From an uncultured Ruminococcus sp. (GTDB lineage: Bacteria > Bacillota > Clostridia > Oscillospirales > Acutalibacteraceae), in the NCBI GenBank assembly GCA_902783815.1, contig CACZSM010000270.1, positions 1 through 7,321 on the forward strand: a DNA stretch of 7,321 nucleotides, read 5' to 3'. Below the pieces are notes generated by a model, which worked only from the letters and a program-made list of their open reading frames with translations, searched no databases and was not told the DNA's origin. The translations under genes and the position numbers were made by a program. This document shows, piece after piece, positions 5,478 to 7,321 of the stretch. The stretch's first letter is position 1. Every line of letters starts with the position of its first letter.

Positions 5478-7064
5478 TTAGTTTTTGCTGAAATCAGTAA
5501 GAACAAGACCTTTGTTATGCTCTAATGCCCAGCTTATATTCCACTCACTTGTAAACAGCAGGAGATGTTTGCCTTTCAGATCCTGTATGCGCTTTGTATC
5601 AGATGTAAGATTGAGTGTTTTTGGGTCGATATCGTCGTTCTCGATCCACCGGATAAGCTCATAGGACATATGCTCCAGTACAATATCTACATTGTACTCA
5701 TTGTTAAGTCGGTATTCAAGTACCTCAAACTGCAATACTCCTACAACTCCTACTATTACTTCCTCCATGCCGCCTCCAAGCGACTGGAATATCTGTATTG
5801 CACCCTCCTGCGCTATCTGTGTTATGCCTTTTACAAACTGCTTCCTCTTCATAGTATCTTTAAGACGAACTCTTGCAAAATGCTCCGGCGCAAATGTCGG
5901 TATGCCCTCGAATTTTACCTTCCTCGACGGCGAACATACCGTATCTCCGATCGAGAATATTCCCGGATCAAATACTCCTATTATATCACCTGCATATGCC
6001 TCGTTTATTACCTCCCTGTCCTGTGCCATCAGCTGCTGCGGCTGGGAAAGCCGCATCTTCTTCTCTCCCTGTACATGATAGACTTCCATTGTCTTATCAT
6101 ATCTTCCGGAACATATACGCATGAATGCTATTCTGTCGCGGTGCGCCTTATTCATATTCGCCTGTATCTTGAATACAAATGCTGAAAAGCTGTCGTCAAA
6201 GGGATCTACCTCTCCTTCTATGGTCTTTCTCGGCAGAGGAGGAGTCGTCATTTTCAGGAACTGTGCAAGGAATGGCTCTACTCCGAAGTTTGTAAGTGCC
6301 GATCCGAAAAATACTGGCGTCAGCTCTCCGCTTCTGACCTGCGAAAGATCAAACTCATCTCCTGCGCCCTCAAGCAGCTCTATATCATCACGCAATGTCT
6401 GTGCAAGTGTTTCTCCGAGTCTTTCTTCAAGATCCGGAGAGTCTATTGTCAACTCGTCCATCTCAACTTCTCTTTGTCCGTTATTTGCCGTAAATGCAAG
6501 TATCTCCTTCTTCCCGAAGTCATATACTCCCTTGAATTCTCTTCCGCATCCTATTGGCCAGTTCATCGGACAAGTATGTATCCCTAGTACATTTTCTATA
6601 TCCTCTAAAAGCTCATATGGACTTTTTGCTTCTCTGTCCATTTTGTTTATGAATGTAAATATAGGTATGTGACGCATTACACAAACCTTGAACAGCTTTC
6701 TTGTCTGGGCTTCAACTCCCTTTGACGCATCTATTACCATTACTGCAGAATCAGCTGCCATAAGTGTACGGTAGGTATCCTCAGAAAAGTCCTGATGTCC
6801 GGGAGTATCTATGATATTAACGCAGTAGCCGTCATAGTTGAACTGCATTACGGATGATGTGACAGAAATTCCTCTCTGCTTTTCGATCTCCATCCAGTCT
6901 GATACAGCGTGTTTATCCGTTTTTTTGCCCTTTACTGAACCCGCAAGCTGTATTGTTCCGGTATAGAGCAGCAGCTTTTCAGTCAGAGTCGTTTTTCCTG
7001 CGTCCGGGTGAGATATTATTGCAAATGTCCTTCTTTTTTCTATAAGGTCTTTAATACCAGCCAA
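5478..7064 (-). CDS. prfC: Peptide chain release factor 3 (RF3), translational GTPase
   Basis: RF3 is a cytoplasmic GTPase that removes RF1 or RF2 from the ribosome after peptide release. The 528-aa product has essentially the usual length (E. coli RF3 is about 529 aa) and aligns by eye from end to end. Motifs seen: P-loop SHPDAGKTT (18-26); SDWMEIEKQRGIS (55-67), typical of RF3; DTPGH (86-90) and DFSEDTYRTL after it; NKMD (140-143); and GSAL (254-257) as the G5 region. KIQANMNKAHRDRIAFMR and VGVLQFEVLEYRL in domains II and III separate it from EF-G and tetracycline-resistance proteins. The start is TTG at 7064-7062 with GGAGGA 6 nt upstream. The gene is convergent with the AAA-ATPase-like gene and has its own promoter. 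Nothing suggests truncation or frameshift. Confidence 0.97.
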   Translation of the reverse strand: MAGIKDLIEKRRTFAIISHPDAGKTTLTEKLLLYTGTIQLAGSVKGKKTDKHAVSDWMEIEKQRGISVTSSVMQFNYDGYCVNIIDTPGHQDFSEDTYRTLMAADSAVMVIDASKGVEAQTRKLFKVCVMRHIPIFTFINKMDREAKSPYELLEDIENVLGIHTCPMNWPIGCGREFKGVYDFGKKEILAFTANNGQREVEMDELTIDSPDLEERLGETLAQTLRDDIELLEGAGDEFDLSQVRSGELTPVFFGSALTNFGVEPFLAQFLKMTTPPLPRKTIEGEVDPFDDSFSAFVFKIQANMNKAHRDRIAFMRICSGRYDKTMEVYHVQGEKKMRLSQPQQLMAQDREVINEAYAGDIIGVFDPGIFSIGDTVCSPSRKVKFEGIPTFAPEHFARVRLKDTMKRKQFVKGITQIAQEGAIQIFQSLGGGMEEVIVGVVGVLQFEVLEYRLNNEYNVDIVLEHMSYELIRWIENDDIDPKTLNLTSDTKRIQDLKGKHLLLFTSEWNISWALEHNKGLVLTDFSKN

Positions 7065-7070
7065 ATTAAT

Positions 7071-7076
7071 TCCTCC
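7071..7076 (-). promoter_or_regulatory. Ribosome-binding site that fixes the TTG start of prfC
   Basis: The minus strand reads GGAGGA from 7076 to 7071, 6 nt before the TTG codon. A nearby ATG at 7078-7076 overlaps this site and is out of frame, so TTG is the best start. Confidence 0.8.
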
Positions 7077-7129
7077 ATTTAATAAGTGTACATACCATAA
7101 ATTTTACGGCTGCCTCTTTCCTCTCCTAT

Positions 7130-7158
7130 ATTCTATCAGATTCTTTCCAATAAATCAA
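7130..7158 (-). promoter_or_regulatory. Sigma-A-type promoter of prfC
   Basis: On the minus strand the -35 TTGATT (7158-7153), a 17-bp spacer and the -10 TAGAAT (7135-7130) are preceded by an extended TGA (7138-7136). The start point should be near 7123, giving a leader of about 59 nt in which I see no attenuator or riboswitch. GC-rich hairpins lie just upstream of the -35. Confidence 0.7.
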
Positions 7159-7169
7159 CCCACCCCCCG

Positions 7170-7198
7170 GTGCGTGACCGCACTGGCGGCGTGCCGCC
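7170..7198. repeat. Tandem GC-rich hairpins next to the prfC promoter
   Basis: GTGCG (7170-7174) pairs with CGCAC (7179-7183) around a TGAC loop. Directly after it, GGCGG (7185-7189) pairs with CCGCC (7194-7198) around CGTG. There is no T run on either strand, so these are not ordinary terminators. They lie 12 bp upstream of the prfC -35. Confidence 0.65.
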
Positions 7199-7285
7199 GC
7201 TGTCATTGTTTCTCCAACGGTGCTTCTAAAACTCAACTATAGCCATTAACATACATAATTCTTTCTGTGTCCGTTAATTTCTCCA

Positions 7286-7317
7286 TGTCGGCATCCGCCG
7301 ACAATGCCGCTTTGCGG
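7286..7317. repeat. Two consecutive hairpins at the right edge
   Basis: TGTCGGC (7286-7292) pairs perfectly with GCCGACA (7297-7303) around an ATCC loop. CCGC (7307-7310) pairs with GCGG (7314-7317) around TTT. On the plus strand the second is followed only by TTCT at the window end, so a terminator cannot be judged. With the pair at 7170-7198 this makes four hairpins in about 150 bp. Confidence 0.5.
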
Positions 7318-7321
7318 TTCT

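Larger units (their letters stand above)
7159..7321. other. Hairpin-rich intergenic stretch upstream of prfC
   Basis: No convincing gene is present. The stretch combines a C-run (7163-7168), two adjacent GC-rich hairpins (7170-7198), a middle part without clear structure (7199-7285) and two more hairpins at the window edge (7286-7317). This packing and the local GC content differ from the flanking AT-rich sequence and suggest a repeat-type element. The edge cuts it off, so its full length is unknown. Confidence 0.45.

Noticed and set aside
5565..6672. Plus-strand open frames across the prfC region
   Set aside because: They are antisense to a well-conserved gene, have cysteine/serine/tyrosine-rich composition and lack ribosome-binding sites; they reflect codon bias of prfC.
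5478..7064. Elongation factor G or a ribosomal-protection tetracycline-resistance protein
   Set aside because: The length of 528 aa, SDWMEIEKQRGIS, DFSEDTYRTL and the domain III sequence are those of RF3. EF-G and Tet proteins are well over 600 aa.
7159..7321. CRISPR array
   Set aside because: The hairpins differ in sequence and there is no regular repeat-spacer pattern.

Overview
This 7.3-kb window looks like chromosome from a gut or rumen Ruminococcus-type Firmicute (Oscillospiraceae). I infer this from the moderately AT-rich sequence, strong GGAGG ribosome-binding sites, frequent TTG starts, a cell-surface starch-debranching enzyme with MucBP modules, and an AAA-ATPase-like/PD-(D/E)XK protein of a family that gut anaerobes carry in many copies. 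No marker gene fixes the species.

Layout. Positions 1-136 are the non-coding tail of an upstream unit and end in a strong rho-independent terminator. Positions 159-3403 are a complete single-gene unit: promoter, TTG-started secreted type I pullulanase (1046 aa) and terminator. Positions 3421-5235 are a second single-gene unit: promoter, AAA-ATPase-like/PD-(D/E)XK protein (563 aa from the ATG at 3482) and a two-part terminator hairpin. Positions 5236-5477 are an intergenic stretch with no convincing gene; it includes a 139-bp segment bounded by an 11-bp perfect inverted repeat. Positions 5478-7064 on the minus strand are prfC, peptide chain release factor 3, with its promoter at 7130-7158. Positions 7159-7321, upstream of that promoter, hold four short GC-rich hairpins and two tiny open frames, and resemble a repeat-type element.

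How the genes relate. The three genes are independently transcribed and look functionally unrelated. The pullulanase should be exported, held in the membrane by its C-terminal helix, and cut alpha-1,6 branches of starch or pullulan outside the cell. RF3 recycles class-I release factors from ribosomes in the cytoplasm. The role of the AAA-ATPase-like protein is unknown. All three promoters share one design: TTGAT(A/T), exactly 17 bp, then TARAAT preceded by an extended TGN.

I do not see a clear new multi-gene system. The points most worth a second look are the composite C-terminal half of the pullulanase, the inverted-repeat-bounded segment just behind prfC, and the hairpin-rich, possibly repeated sequence that carries the prfC promoter.
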